Of a stretch of 64,000 nucleotides of DNA, positions 17,832 through 25,943 are shown piece by piece. The position numbers and the translations under genes are program-made. The notes under the pieces were generated by a model. The model made no database searches and was not told the DNA's origin. It worked only from the letters and a program-made list of their open reading frames with translations. The stretch is from an uncultured Pseudomonadales bacterium (GTDB taxonomy: Bacteria > Pseudomonadota > Gammaproteobacteria > Pseudomonadales > Balneatricaceae), in assembly GCA_938084925.1 (NCBI GenBank), contig CALKFY010000039.1:29070-93069 (forward strand). Direction: 5' to 3'. Positions within the stretch are counted from its first letter, which is position 1; every line of letters begins with the position of its first letter.

Positions 17832-18206
17832 ATGAGCGGTGAAAACTTTAAAGGCGTAACCCATATGCTTGAGCAGATGGAAGCGTTTGTGGAGAAAACT
17901 GAACAGGGCCTTAAACAAGGTCGTGAGCGAGTAGGTAAGCTGCGCACGCAATATCAAACGCTAAAGGCAAGTGAAACTGTGCTGAAGCAACAGCAAGAAA
18001 AGACATTACCTTCAGAGCCTGAATTAAAGGCTCCAGTTAATAAAATACAGCAGCCTGCTGCAGAACCTGCCGCCCTTAAGGCGGAAGCTCCAAAATCACC
18101 CACTAAGCGAGTATTACGAGCTAGCCCTAGCCAGCCCGACTCGGAACCGTCACCAGAAACTGAAATACAGCATGAATCAACAGAACGAACCTACCTCCGA
18201 AAATAA
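17832..18206 (+). CDS. Small coiled-coil protein overlapping proQ
   Basis: Unrecognised protein of about 124 aa. The first 60 residues are a predicted amphipathic helix (MLEQMEAFVEKTEQGLKQGR and on), followed by a P/E/A/S-rich, probably disordered tail. The track start at 17772 is a TTG; ATG 17820 is possible, but ATG 17832 (MSGENFKG) has GGA seven bases upstream and is my choice. Its 3' end overlaps the start of proQ by 35 nt in another frame, so coupled translation with proQ is likely. Confidence 0.55.
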   Translation: MSGENFKGVTHMLEQMEAFVEKTEQGLKQGRERVGKLRTQYQTLKASETVLKQQQEKTLPSEPELKAPVNKIQQPAAEPAALKAEAPKSPTKRVLRASPSQPDSEPSPETEIQHESTERTYLRK

Positions 18207-18828
18207 TTCCGTAACGCCAGAAGTAGAAGCACCTGCAGTAGTCGCTGCTGAGTCTGCGACTCCGGTAGCTAATGAAGCCGCCGCAGCTGAGCGCAAAAAA
18301 GCCAAAAGTCGCGCTGCTAACAGGGCTGCGGTTCAGTTGCTTTGCGAAACCTATCCGCAAACCTTTGCGATTTCTGAACCTAAGCCTTTGAAAATTGGTA
18401 TTCAGGAAGAGTTGGTTGCTGATGGCAAGCTTAGTCAAAATAAGATTAAGCGTGGTCTAGCTAGTTATGTGCGTGCGTACGCTTATTTGCGTTCACAAAC
18501 TGATGGTGCTGCACGTGTTAACCTTGCTGGTGAAGCAGATGGTGCGGTAACGGCAGACGAGGCCGCACATGCGGTGAGCAAGTTGCCAGCTCAGCGTGAG
18601 CCTAAGCCGCGTAACAAGAATGCTCGCGCGGGTGATAAGTCTGGTGACAAGCGCGGTGCACGTCGTCCTAACAAGACAGCAAAGCAGTCACAGCAACGTC
18701 AAGCTCATGCTAAGCAAGCCCGTCAAGGTCAGCCTAAGGTGGAAAAGGCAGATAATCCTTTCCAAGGTTTAGACGATGGTCAGCGCATGGCAAGCAAGTT
18801 AGATCTGTTGTTGAGCAAACATAAGTAA
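18172..18828 (+). CDS. ProQ/FinO-family RNA-binding protein
   Basis: Protein of 218 aa predicted to bind structured small RNAs and mRNA 3' ends, as ProQ/FinO proteins do. An A/E-rich N-terminus (about residues 1-45) leads into the FinO domain (about 47-115: RAAVQLLCETYPQTFAI, then KLSQNKIKRGLASYVRAYAYL). The C-terminal 75 residues are strongly basic and disordered (K/R/Q/A-rich), followed by DGQRMASKLDLLLSKHK. A clear intrinsic terminator follows. It may share a transcript with the small coiled-coil gene it overlaps. Confidence 0.85.
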   Translation: MNQQNEPTSENNSVTPEVEAPAVVAAESATPVANEAAAAERKKAKSRAANRAAVQLLCETYPQTFAISEPKPLKIGIQEELVADGKLSQNKIKRGLASYVRAYAYLRSQTDGAARVNLAGEADGAVTADEAAHAVSKLPAQREPKPRNKNARAGDKSGDKRGARRPNKTAKQSQQRQAHAKQARQGQPKVEKADNPFQGLDDGQRMASKLDLLLSKHK

Positions 18829-18846
18829 GCTGAACACCAACCTAAG

Positions 18847-18872
18847 AAGCCCGACACTGATCGGGCTTTTTT
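18847..18872 (+). terminator. Intrinsic terminator after proQ
   Basis: AAGCCCGA (18847-18854) pairs with TCGGGCTT (18861-18868) around a six-base loop, followed by a T-tract. It sits 18 nt after the proQ stop. Confidence 0.9.
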
Positions 18873-18913
18873 GTGCGTCAAATTTAGTGGTGCCACTAGC
18901 TATACCGGCTACA

Positions 18914-19031
18914 GGCAAGGTTTACTTATCTCACTTACGTCCTTGGCTGGCTCCGCCAGCTACCTTGTGCTAATCCATAATAGGTAACCATGCTCAGCGG
19001 CGTCATAATCGTTCCATAAGTAAACCTTGCC
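18914..19031 (-). repeat. Dispersed structured repeat, copy A (internally deleted)
   Basis: Read on the minus strand, this copy has the family opening GATTATGACGC-GC-GAGCATG and the closing AGCTGGCG-AGCCAGCCAAGGA, but the central 60-70 nt are missing or replaced. It is enclosed by perfect 16-bp inverted arms, GGCAAGGTTTACTTAT (18914-18929) with 19016-19031, that are unique to this copy. It is oriented opposite to copy B, 50 bp away. Confidence 0.75.
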
Positions 19032-19083
19032 AGCAGCCTCTGCACTAGGTCATAACAATCGATAACACTCGCACTTAGCTAAA

Positions 19084-19270
19084 GCCATTATGCCGTTGCC
19101 CTTGACCGATTATGACGCAGCCGAGCATGACGGCTAGACCATGGAAATAGCGCGAGGACTGTCTGAGGCGTTTTTTGCCGAGTTCCGCAGCGCCCATGGG
19201 TTAGTCGTCAGCGCAGGGAAGCTGGCGAAGTCAGCCAAGCAAGTTAGGTCAAGGGCAACGGCGTGATGGC
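19084..19270 (+). repeat. Dispersed structured repeat, copy B
   Basis: A full-length core of about 139 nt includes GCGCGAGGACTGTCTGAGGC, GCCGAGTTCCGCAGCGCCCA and the hairpin GCTGGCGAAGTCAGC. The flanking arms are 24 nt (19084-19107 and 19247-19270), identical as an inverted repeat except at two positions, where plus-strand RNA would form G-U pairs. It lies between the convergent proQ and trxA genes. No ORF of quality is present. Confidence 0.8.
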
Positions 19271-19350
19271 TGTGCGGAGGTGACTAGTGGTGCCACTAAG
19301 TCTGGGTGGTTTTAGGACTAGAGTCTGTGGCATGGAGTGGTGAGAATAAA

Positions 19351-19376
19351 AAAGCCCGCTACTAGGAGCGGGCTTT
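19351..19376 (-). terminator. Intrinsic terminator after trxA
   Basis: AAAGCCCGCT (19351-19360) pairs with AGCGGGCTTT (19367-19376). On the minus strand the stem is followed by a T-run, ending trxA transcripts about 30 nt after the stop. Confidence 0.88.
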
Positions 19377-19407
19377 CGGAAACCTGGTGAGGCTTATCTA
19401 TGACAAA

Positions 19408-19734
19408 TTAGGTGTTGTCAGAGATGAAGGCCAAAAGGTCAGACTTGGACATAGCGCCAACCTTAGTGCCCGCTACTTCGCCGTCTTTGAAAAGCATCAA
19501 AGTAGGGATGCCACGAACGCCAAACCGACCAGCGACTTCGGTGTTGTCATCAACGTTGATTTTGCAAACCTTAACACTGCCAGCAAACTCAGCACCAACC
19601 TCTTCCAAAACAGGAGCAATCATCTTGCAAGGGCCACACCAAGGTGCCCAGAAGTCTAGCAATACAGGGACGTCGGAGTTGATAACGTCAAGGTCAAAAG
19701 ATGCGTCGGTAACAGCTACTGTGTTTTCGCTCAT
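19408..19734 (-). CDS. trxA: Thioredoxin
   Basis: Cytoplasmic disulfide reductase of 108 aa with the WCGPCK active site (about residues 32-37), the preceding VLLDFWAPW strand and the cis-proline in RGIPTLMLF. Length equals classical TrxA. The start is ATG 19734 (MSENTVAV), with AGGAG about nine bases upstream; the longer track ORF adds nine residues not seen in the family. A terminator follows, and the spacer beyond it holds repeat copies A and B. Confidence 0.96.
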   Translation of the reverse strand: MSENTVAVTDASFDLDVINSDVPVLLDFWAPWCGPCKMIAPVLEEVGAEFAGSVKVCKINVDDNTEVAGRFGVRGIPTLMLFKDGEVAGTKVGAMSKSDLLAFISDNT

Positions 19735-19902
19735 GGTAAGTTCTCCTGGCTTATTTGCCACTAGGTCATTAATGGGGCATATGATACTTGGTTTTACAAA
19801 AAAACTCAGCCTTATTTAGTCGAGTTAGGCTATTTGTATCAGATTTTTCTTATATAAGGTCTGTGTTTGACTTTTCAAGACCAAATACATCAAACATGGT
19901 GT

Positions 19903-21282
19903 TTAATCGACAATAACTTCTGGCAATGGTTTTTTCATTACTCGTAATACGCGAATACATAACAATAAGGCTGCACAGCTTAAGCCAACAATTAAGCCAA
20001 TCCAGAAACCCGAAGCGCCCATGCTAGGCAGAAAATAGTCGGTCAAACCAAGGGTATATCCTAAAGGTAAGCCGACGCCCCAATAAGATAAGACAATCAT
20101 AATCATAGGCCAGCGCGTGTCTTTGAAGCCTCGTAGTATGCCCGCTGCGGCGACTTGGATGGCATCGGATAGCTGGAACATAGCGGCTAAGAAGAACAAA
20201 CTCACAGCAACATCAATAACGGTTTGGTCACTGGTGTAAACGCGGGCAATATACTCTGGCAATAATAGCATCAAACTACAAGTAAACATGGCTGTGAGTA
20301 AGGCTAAAGAAAAACCAATGATTGCCGTTTGTTTAGTCTCTAATGCTTGTTTCGAGCCGACCGCCTGGCCAATCCGAATAGTCAGGGCGATACCGATGCT
20401 TAAGGGCATCATAAAGCTTAAAGAAGTGAAATTTAGCACCAATTGGTGACTCGCTACTACTGTGGCACCCAAAGGTGCTAAAAATAGGGCGATGATGGCA
20501 AACATAGTGGACTCGATAAATATCGAAATGCCAATGGGTACACCTACTTTAAGTAGTTGCTTTAACACCGTCCAGCTAGGTTTGTGTACCTTTTCGAAGA
20601 AATTACACTGATGGTAAATAGGGCGTAGGTAAACATAAACAGCCATACCTATTACAGTTACCCAGGCACTTATTAAGGTTGCCCAGGCGCAGCCAACACC
20701 ACCCATGGCAGGTAAGCCTAACTTGCCATAAATAAATATGTAGTTAAGAGGGATGTTCACTAGGGCGCCAAGTAAGCCAAAGTAAACCATGGGTTTAGCA
20801 AGGCCTAGGCCTTCACTAAAGCTGCGTAAGGACTGAATGACGGCCGTAGCGGGTAATATAAATGAGGCAATGATGAGGTATTCTTGGGCAATGTGTCGAA
20901 TATCACCCTCCACGCCAACCGCGTCATAGACATAGATGATTTGGGTCAGAAGAAGTATGCCAGCGATGCCGCATATGACCGCTAGCCATAGCGATTGCTG
21001 AACTAGAGGGCCTATTCTATGCAGTTTGTCTGCGCCAAATGCCTGTGCCACATTAGGTGTAGTTGCCATGATGATACCAACTACAAGGATCATCACCGGG
21101 AATAATGAACTGCCGCCTATAGATACGCCAGCTAAGTCTACGGCGGAATACTGACCAGCCATAATGGTATCCACCACCGTTGAGCTTAGGTGTAGTAGTT
21201 CGGCAATAAGGATTGGTGTTGCAAGTTTGATGAACTTGCGCCACTGATCCCCAGCATGAAATGTTTGCGAGACAATTGACAT
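19903..21282 (-). CDS. MATE-family multidrug/sodium antiporter (NorM-like)
   Basis: Integral membrane exporter of 459 aa with about twelve transmembrane segments in two homologous halves. It opens with LIKLATPILIAELLHLSSTVVDTIMAGQYSAVDLAGVSIG-type sequence characteristic of MATE proteins, and the second half repeats the pattern (VGVPIGISIFIESTMF). The family exchanges Na+ or H+ for cationic drugs, dyes or metabolites. The actual substrate cannot be read from sequence. It is divergent from epmC with a 72-bp spacer. Confidence 0.88.
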   Translation of the reverse strand: MSIVSQTFHAGDQWRKFIKLATPILIAELLHLSSTVVDTIMAGQYSAVDLAGVSIGGSSLFPVMILVVGIIMATTPNVAQAFGADKLHRIGPLVQQSLWLAVICGIAGILLLTQIIYVYDAVGVEGDIRHIAQEYLIIASFILPATAVIQSLRSFSEGLGLAKPMVYFGLLGALVNIPLNYIFIYGKLGLPAMGGVGCAWATLISAWVTVIGMAVYVYLRPIYHQCNFFEKVHKPSWTVLKQLLKVGVPIGISIFIESTMFAIIALFLAPLGATVVASHQLVLNFTSLSFMMPLSIGIALTIRIGQAVGSKQALETKQTAIIGFSLALLTAMFTCSLMLLLPEYIARVYTSDQTVIDVAVSLFFLAAMFQLSDAIQVAAAGILRGFKDTRWPMIMIVLSYWGVGLPLGYTLGLTDYFLPSMGASGFWIGLIVGLSCAALLLCIRVLRVMKKPLPEVIVD

Positions 21283-21354
21283 GAATAAAGGTGTGAAAAA
21301 CTAAGGTGCGCTATAATAGCCGTTCACTTCAATTTATGCATTAGAAATTGCGAT

Positions 21355-21894
21355 ATGGAACACGGTGTTACGCGACTTATTGAACTTTTCAATGGGCTTT
21401 TTGCGGAATCTTACAATACCCGCTTGGTAGCTGGTTGTGGCGAACCAATTTACTTACCTGCTGATAATCAGACACCTTACAACCAAGTCGTGTTTGCTCA
21501 CGGTTACTTTGCCAGTGTTATGCACGAGGTGGCCCACTGGTGTGTGGCAGGTAAGGAGCGTCGTTTGCTGGAAGACTTCGGTTATTGGTATCGTCCCGAT
21601 GGGCGTACATCTGAGCAACAAGCGGAATTCGAGCTAGTGGAAGTGAAGCCGCAAGCCATGGAGTGGATATTTACCCAAGCGAGTAAGCGAAAGTTTCATG
21701 CCAGTGCTGATAACCTTAGCGGAGATGAGCATGATGATAGTCGCTTTCGCTTTGCTGTAGCAAAACAAGCCAGACATTATATTCAAGACGGTCTACCAGA
21801 GCGTGCAGCAGCTTGGTCCAAAGTCTTGCATGATGAGTTTGGTGGTGAGCTGGAGACTGATTGTTTCCGCTGGCTAGATGAGCCTAAAAACTAA
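21355..21894 (+). CDS. epmC: Elongation factor P hydroxylase EpmC
   Basis: Protein of 179 aa that hydroxylates the beta-lysyl modification of EF-P in enterobacteria. The VVFAHGYFASVMHEVAHWC stretch (about residues 43-61) carries the metal-binding HE..H residues, and DFGYWYRPDGRTSEQQ is also typical of YfcM/EpmC. Length is standard. No epmA, epmB or efp lies in the window. The ATG at 21355 directly follows the divergent promoter shared with the MATE gene. Confidence 0.9.
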   Translation: MEHGVTRLIELFNGLFAESYNTRLVAGCGEPIYLPADNQTPYNQVVFAHGYFASVMHEVAHWCVAGKERRLLEDFGYWYRPDGRTSEQQAEFELVEVKPQAMEWIFTQASKRKFHASADNLSGDEHDDSRFRFAVAKQARHYIQDGLPERAAAWSKVLHDEFGGELETDCFRWLDEPKN

Positions 21895-21912
21895 TTTAGC
21901 TGGGTTGCTTAG

Positions 21913-22506
21913 CTATAAACTTTGCTCAAGCAAACTAATGATTTCTGTCACGGGGGTGGCGTGAGGAATGGTGGTAAACAGCTTGCCTTCACGGTCTATC
22001 AAATAGATGCGTGAAGTATGGTCCACTGTGTAGCCCATGGCTGAATCTTGCAGTGGCACATGGCGGAAATAGGCACCATACTGACGGGTTAGTTTTTCCA
22101 GATAAGGAAGATCGCCAGACAATCCCTTCATGGTAGGATAGAAGTATTCCGTAAAGGCCGCCATGTTTTCGAGTGTGTCGCGATCTGGGTCGACACTAAT
22201 AAATAATGGTTGAATCTGAGCTTGTTGGCCTTCATCCAAGCTACGCATGGCTGCCGATAGGGATGATAAAGCAGTAGGGCAAACATCTGGGCAAGACATA
22301 AAACCAAAATAAACAGCTACGAGCTTGCCTTGATAATCACTTAGGCTTACTTCGCCAGTATTGCTGTTGAGAGTGAATTCACCGCCCAAAGCAGCATAAG
22401 GATTTGGGCCTTTAGCTTGCCAGAAATCCTGGCTGGCAGCCCAAATGCCGGCACCAAATAACAGAATAAGACTTAATAGATAAGCTAGCTTGGATTTGGT
22501 GCTCAT
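21913..22506 (-). CDS. SCO1/SenC-family copper chaperone
   Basis: Membrane-anchored thioredoxin-fold protein of 197 aa that typically delivers copper to the CuA site of cytochrome oxidase or acts in redox defence. An N-terminal helix (LAYLLSLILLFGAGIWAA) serves as anchor. The copper-binding CPDVCP motif lies near residue 78, and the conserved distal histidine is in the VDHTSRIYLID segment. The ATG at 22506 is preferred over the 61-residue-longer track ORF, which overlaps the upstream gene. Probably co-transcribed with the preceding small membrane protein. Confidence 0.88.
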   Translation of the reverse strand: MSTKSKLAYLLSLILLFGAGIWAASQDFWQAKGPNPYAALGGEFTLNSNTGEVSLSDYQGKLVAVYFGFMSCPDVCPTALSSLSAAMRSLDEGQQAQIQPLFISVDPDRDTLENMAAFTEYFYPTMKGLSGDLPYLEKLTRQYGAYFRHVPLQDSAMGYTVDHTSRIYLIDREGKLFTTIPHATPVTEIISLLEQSL

Positions 22507-22574
22507 GTGTTCTGATCCTTGGTTGTTGTTTTGATGTTGATGGCGCAGCTGGCAATGGTTCGTTGCATTATGAC

Positions 22575-23072
22575 CTATTGCTTGGGTTCGCCCAATATTC
22601 CGGGTTGTACATCTGCATCTGCTTGGCCATCTTCTGTAGAAGTAAAATAGAAAGAACCCTCGTATGGTGGTAGAAAATCTATTCGCCAAATCATGTCGTG
22701 GTCTGGAATGCAGTTGGGTAGAGGTGTGCTGGCCCGCCAGTTGCTATCTTCGTTATCCGTTAGCTTGTTCAGATTTATATCGAACTGACCCATGTACATA
22801 TTATGGCCACTCAAACGGACAGTGAGCGTGTCTGCATTAGGCAAACCAGAGAAGTTGATTTGTATAGGGGTTGGTGTGATAACCTGGCCCTCTTGAGGGC
22901 TAGTTACTTGCATGGTCGTGGTGGTGCCAGAGATCTCACTACTGCACCATTGATGACTAGCATCACAAACGTCACCGCGCTGACGTTTTTCCCATTCTAG
23001 GCCCACCATCAAACCAATAAAGGCAGCCATAATGGCAATGAGGGCGAGGCGTAGTTGGGTAATTTTGTTCAT
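22575..23072 (-). CDS. Hypothetical membrane-anchored periplasmic protein
   Basis: Protein of 165 aa with one N-terminal transmembrane helix (LRLALIAIMAAFIGLMVGLEW) and an extracytoplasmic domain with paired cysteines (CDASHQWC; one more in PNCIPDH), a methionine/histidine-bearing HNMYMGQFDINL segment and a PYEGSFYF strand. I do not recognise a named family. Position between pheA (10-nt gap) and the SCO gene (68-nt gap), plus Met/His/Cys content, suggests copper or oxidase maturation, as an inference only. Start ATG 23072, not 23123. Confidence 0.6.
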   Translation of the reverse strand: MNKITQLRLALIAIMAAFIGLMVGLEWEKRQRGDVCDASHQWCSSEISGTTTTMQVTSPQEGQVITPTPIQINFSGLPNADTLTVRLSGHNMYMGQFDINLNKLTDNEDSNWRASTPLPNCIPDHDMIWRIDFLPPYEGSFYFTSTEDGQADADVQPGILGEPKQ

Positions 23073-23082
23073 GTTTGGTTGT

Positions 23083-23937
23083 TTACTCGGCGTCGCGATA
23101 GGGGTTGGCAGTATAAGTGCCAAGCATACGGATGTTTTTCGCGAAGTAAGCTAGCTCATCCATTGCCAATATCATATTTGGATCATCGGGATGGGCTTCA
23201 CAATCTACATGGAATTGAGTGGCGATCATGCGGCCACCTGGCGTGTAGCTTTCTAGCTTGACCATGTTCACACCATTGGTGGCGAAGCCACCCATAGCTT
23301 TATACAAAGCCGAAGGAATGTTACGCACGGTAAACAAGAAAGAAGTTATGTACTTCTTGTCAGTTTCTCGTTGCGGAATGTTGTGTTCACGGGATAAGAT
23401 CAAAAAGCGGGTGGTGTTACCGTCTACGTCTTGAAAGTTATCTTGTAAAATATCCAGCTCGTAAAGCTCAGCAGCTAGGCTAGATGCAATTGCAGCGTGG
23501 CTTGGGTCTTGGCGTTGGCTAACTTCTACCGCTGCTCCCGCAGTATCTAAGGTGGCTCGAGGGAGCATACCCAAGCTGTTGGTACGTTTGTAGCACTGGG
23601 CAAGCGCTTGGGGGTGAGAGGCAACGGTTTTGATGTTATCAATGCTGCTACCTTTAATGGCCATCAGGCAATGATTAACCGGCTCAAAATGCTCACCAAT
23701 GATATACAAAGAAGTTTGGGGTAGTTGTCGATATATTTCTTCCACCCGTCCGGCTGTTGAATTTTCAACAGGAATCATGGCGATATCGGCTTCTCCGCGC
23801 TCTACGGTTTGCATGGCATCGGCAAAAGTAAGGCAGGCCAGGGTAGGAATGCCAGGAAACACTTTTGTACATGACAAGTGGGAATAGGCGCCTTCATGGC
23901 CTTGAAAGGCTAGGACTTTTGGGTGGGTGTCGTTCAT
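23083..23937 (-). CDS. pheA: Prephenate dehydratase (monofunctional)
   Basis: Converts prephenate to phenylpyruvate in phenylalanine synthesis, 284 aa. The catalytic-domain motifs AFQGHEGAYSH (start) and IPVENSTAGRVEEIY are present, and a C-terminal ACT regulatory domain spans about residues 195-280 (TSFLFTVRNIPSALYKAMGGF, then KLESYTPGG). There is no N-terminal chorismate mutase domain, unlike the bifunctional P-protein usual in gammaproteobacteria; the sequence looks like the alphaproteobacterial monofunctional type. It may head a pheA / membrane protein / SCO transcript. Confidence 0.92.
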   Translation of the reverse strand: MNDTHPKVLAFQGHEGAYSHLSCTKVFPGIPTLACLTFADAMQTVERGEADIAMIPVENSTAGRVEEIYRQLPQTSLYIIGEHFEPVNHCLMAIKGSSIDNIKTVASHPQALAQCYKRTNSLGMLPRATLDTAGAAVEVSQRQDPSHAAIASSLAAELYELDILQDNFQDVDGNTTRFLILSREHNIPQRETDKKYITSFLFTVRNIPSALYKAMGGFATNGVNMVKLESYTPGGRMIATQFHVDCEAHPDDPNMILAMDELAYFAKNIRMLGTYTANPYRDAE

Positions 23938-24033
23938 GTCGTGAAATAATCAAGTCAATTCAAGCCTTAGTGTACCAAAAACTGGCCCTAAGTTGGTATC
24001 ATTGGCGTTTTATATGACAACAAAAATTTTTCT

Positions 24034-24738
24034 ATGACTCCATCACGCTTGGCCAAGTTTCAAGACACCTTGGCACGACGTCAACTCGACCTTACTATCA
24101 TCACTGACCAAGTGAACAAGGGCCAGAATATTGCGGCTTTACTGCGCACCTGCGATGCCGTTGGTATTCATCGTGCACATGCAGTCACGCCAACGGAAGG
24201 ATATCGTGATTATGGTGGTACTGCCCGTGGTAGCCACCAATGGGTGAGTGTTGAGCAATACGCTCAAGTGGACGCAGCTTTAGTTGCAGCAAAGCAACAG
24301 GGTATGCAGTTGGTCGCCGCACATTTTAGTGATGCAGCGGTGGATTTTAGGGAGCTGGATTATACGCAACCGACGGCGTTGATTTTAGGTGCAGAAATGG
24401 AAGGTGTCAGTCCTGACGCTGTGGCAGCTGCAGATCATCATGTGGTAATTCCCATGTTAGGTATGGTGCATTCTTTCAATGTATCCGTTGCGGCAGCAGT
24501 GATATTGTTGGAAGCCCAGCGCCAGCGCGAACTGGCAGGTATGTATGCAAAACCCCAGTTGGAAGGGCGTGATTATGCTGATACCTTGTTTCGATGGTGT
24601 CATCCGGCTATTGCTGATTATTGTCATCGCTACGGTTTGCAATATCCGCCTATGGATGAAAATGCTGAAGTGCCAAATTTAAGCCAATGGTATGCCCTGG
24701 CTCGTGCTGGAACCGCTAAGTTACGTACATTTGACTGA
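24034..24738 (+). CDS. trmH: tRNA (guanosine-18-2'-O)-methyltransferase TrmH
   Basis: SPOUT methyltransferase of 234 aa forming Gm18 in tRNA. The LTIITDQVNKGQNIAALLRTCDAVG region (motif 1) is followed by motif 2, LILGAEMEGVS, and motif 3, IPMLGMVHSFNVSVAAAVIL. The TrmH-specific C-terminal helix RRWCHPAIADYCHRYGLQ-like segment is present, separating it from TrmL/TrmJ. Length matches E. coli TrmH (229 aa). It is divergent from pheA. Confidence 0.93.
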   Translation: MTPSRLAKFQDTLARRQLDLTIITDQVNKGQNIAALLRTCDAVGIHRAHAVTPTEGYRDYGGTARGSHQWVSVEQYAQVDAALVAAKQQGMQLVAAHFSDAAVDFRELDYTQPTALILGAEMEGVSPDAVAAADHHVVIPMLGMVHSFNVSVAAAVILLEAQRQRELAGMYAKPQLEGRDYADTLFRWCHPAIADYCHRYGLQYPPMDENAEVPNLSQWYALARAGTAKLRTFD

Positions 24739-24781
24739 CATAAGTCTGGTGGCTCTTAATCATCATTAAGGAAGGTCTTAT

Positions 24782-25942
24782 ATGACCAAATTGAATATTG
24801 TTGCTGACGAAAATATCTTACTATTGGAAGAGTTTTTTGCTCCGATTGCTAATATAACTAAGCTTGACGGGCGTGCTATTCGGTCACAACAGGTAGCGCA
24901 AGCGGATGCCTTGGTGCTGCGCTCTACGGCACAGGTGACATCTGAATTGTTGGCTGGTAGTAAGGTTCAGTTCGTCGGTACTTGTACCATCGGCATTGAT
25001 CACTTAGACACACAGTACATGGATGCCAATGGCATAGCGTGGCACAACGCACCAGGTTGTAATGCTGAAGGTGTCGTTGACTATGCCATTAGCGCTATCA
25101 ACCATGCTTGGCAAGTACATGGCAAAGACCCTCGAGAGGCTATCATTGGCGTGGTAGGTGCTGGTAACGTAGGTGGTCGCTTGATCAAGCGCCTGCAAGC
25201 GGCAGGTCTTAAAGTGATCTGTAGTGACCCTCCTAAGCAAGCTTCGCAGCAGTTCCCTGAATTGCCTTATGTAAGTTTGAGTGAGCTATTAGAAACGGCA
25301 GATATTGTTAGTTTACACACACCTTTGACCAGGTCTGGGAAAGACGCAACTCTTAATTTATTAAACGCTAATTTGCTTCAATGTATACGCCCAAATAGTG
25401 TTTTAATTAGTGCAGGTCGAGGTGAAGTGGTAGAACAGCCTGCATTGTTGCAACGTATGCAAAGCCAGAATGACTTGTTTGTATATTTGGATGTGTGGCA
25501 GCAAGAGCCAAATGTGGATCCTGCCATTACGCCTTATTGCCAAATTGTTACCCCGCATATAGCAGGGCACTCGTTAGAAGGTAAGGTGCGTGGCACAGAA
25601 ATGATTTACCAAAGTTTATGTAAACACTTTGCGTTGCCTATTACCCAAACCTTGGCGCCTTTGTTGCCAGAGGCTGCGGCGCAGCAGCTAGCTGTTGGTG
25701 CCTCAAGTGATGTCAAGATGGTATTAAATGCCGCCGTTAACAGTGTTTATAATATCTCCCAAGATAGCGATCGAACGCTGCAGGTATTGCCTAAACAAGC
25801 GGGTAAACAGGTCGCTAGCGAGTTTGATAATCTGCGTAAGCAGTACCCAATACGCCGCGAATTTAGCACTCTTAACCTGTTAGGCATACAGAAGTTAGAA
25901 GACCGTAAGTTGCTATCAGGTCTAGGCTTTAAGGTGTCTTAA
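24782..25942 (+). CDS. pdxB: Erythronate-4-phosphate dehydrogenase
   Basis: NAD-dependent 2-hydroxyacid dehydrogenase of 386 aa in the DXP-dependent pyridoxal phosphate pathway. The substrate-domain start VADENILLLEEFF, the dinucleotide-binding GVVGAGNVGGRL (about residues 122-133), the catalytic arginine/glutamate region SAGRGEVVEQPAL and the HIAGHSLEGKVRGTEM histidine motif identify PdxB. The C-terminal dimerisation domain is present. A small inverted repeat (CTTAAT/ATTAAG) and AAGGAAGG precede the ATG. The NAD-kinase-like gene follows one nucleotide later. Confidence 0.95.
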   Translation: MTKLNIVADENILLLEEFFAPIANITKLDGRAIRSQQVAQADALVLRSTAQVTSELLAGSKVQFVGTCTIGIDHLDTQYMDANGIAWHNAPGCNAEGVVDYAISAINHAWQVHGKDPREAIIGVVGAGNVGGRLIKRLQAAGLKVICSDPPKQASQQFPELPYVSLSELLETADIVSLHTPLTRSGKDATLNLLNANLLQCIRPNSVLISAGRGEVVEQPALLQRMQSQNDLFVYLDVWQQEPNVDPAITPYCQIVTPHIAGHSLEGKVRGTEMIYQSLCKHFALPITQTLAPLLPEAAAQQLAVGASSDVKMVLNAAVNSVYNISQDSDRTLQVLPKQAGKQVASEFDNLRKQYPIRREFSTLNLLGIQKLEDRKLLSGLGFKVS

Positions 25943-25943
25943 T

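Larger units (their letters stand above)
18885..19298. repeat. Composite repeat unit bracketed by 14-bp direct repeats
   Basis: TAGTGGTGCCACTA occurs at 18885-18898 and again, identical and in the same orientation, at 19285-19298. Between them lie repeat copies A (minus) and B (plus) and about 50 bp of other sequence. The 14-mer is itself a short palindrome (TAGTGG-TG-CCACTA). The arrangement resembles a target-site duplication around an inserted unit, or two palindromic boundary sites. The 18829-19407 spacer contains nothing else except the two gene terminators. Confidence 0.55.

Noticed and set aside
19412-19819. 135-aa plus-strand ORF antisense to trxA
   Set aside because: Shadow of thioredoxin; the real gene has an RBS, active site and terminator on the minus strand.
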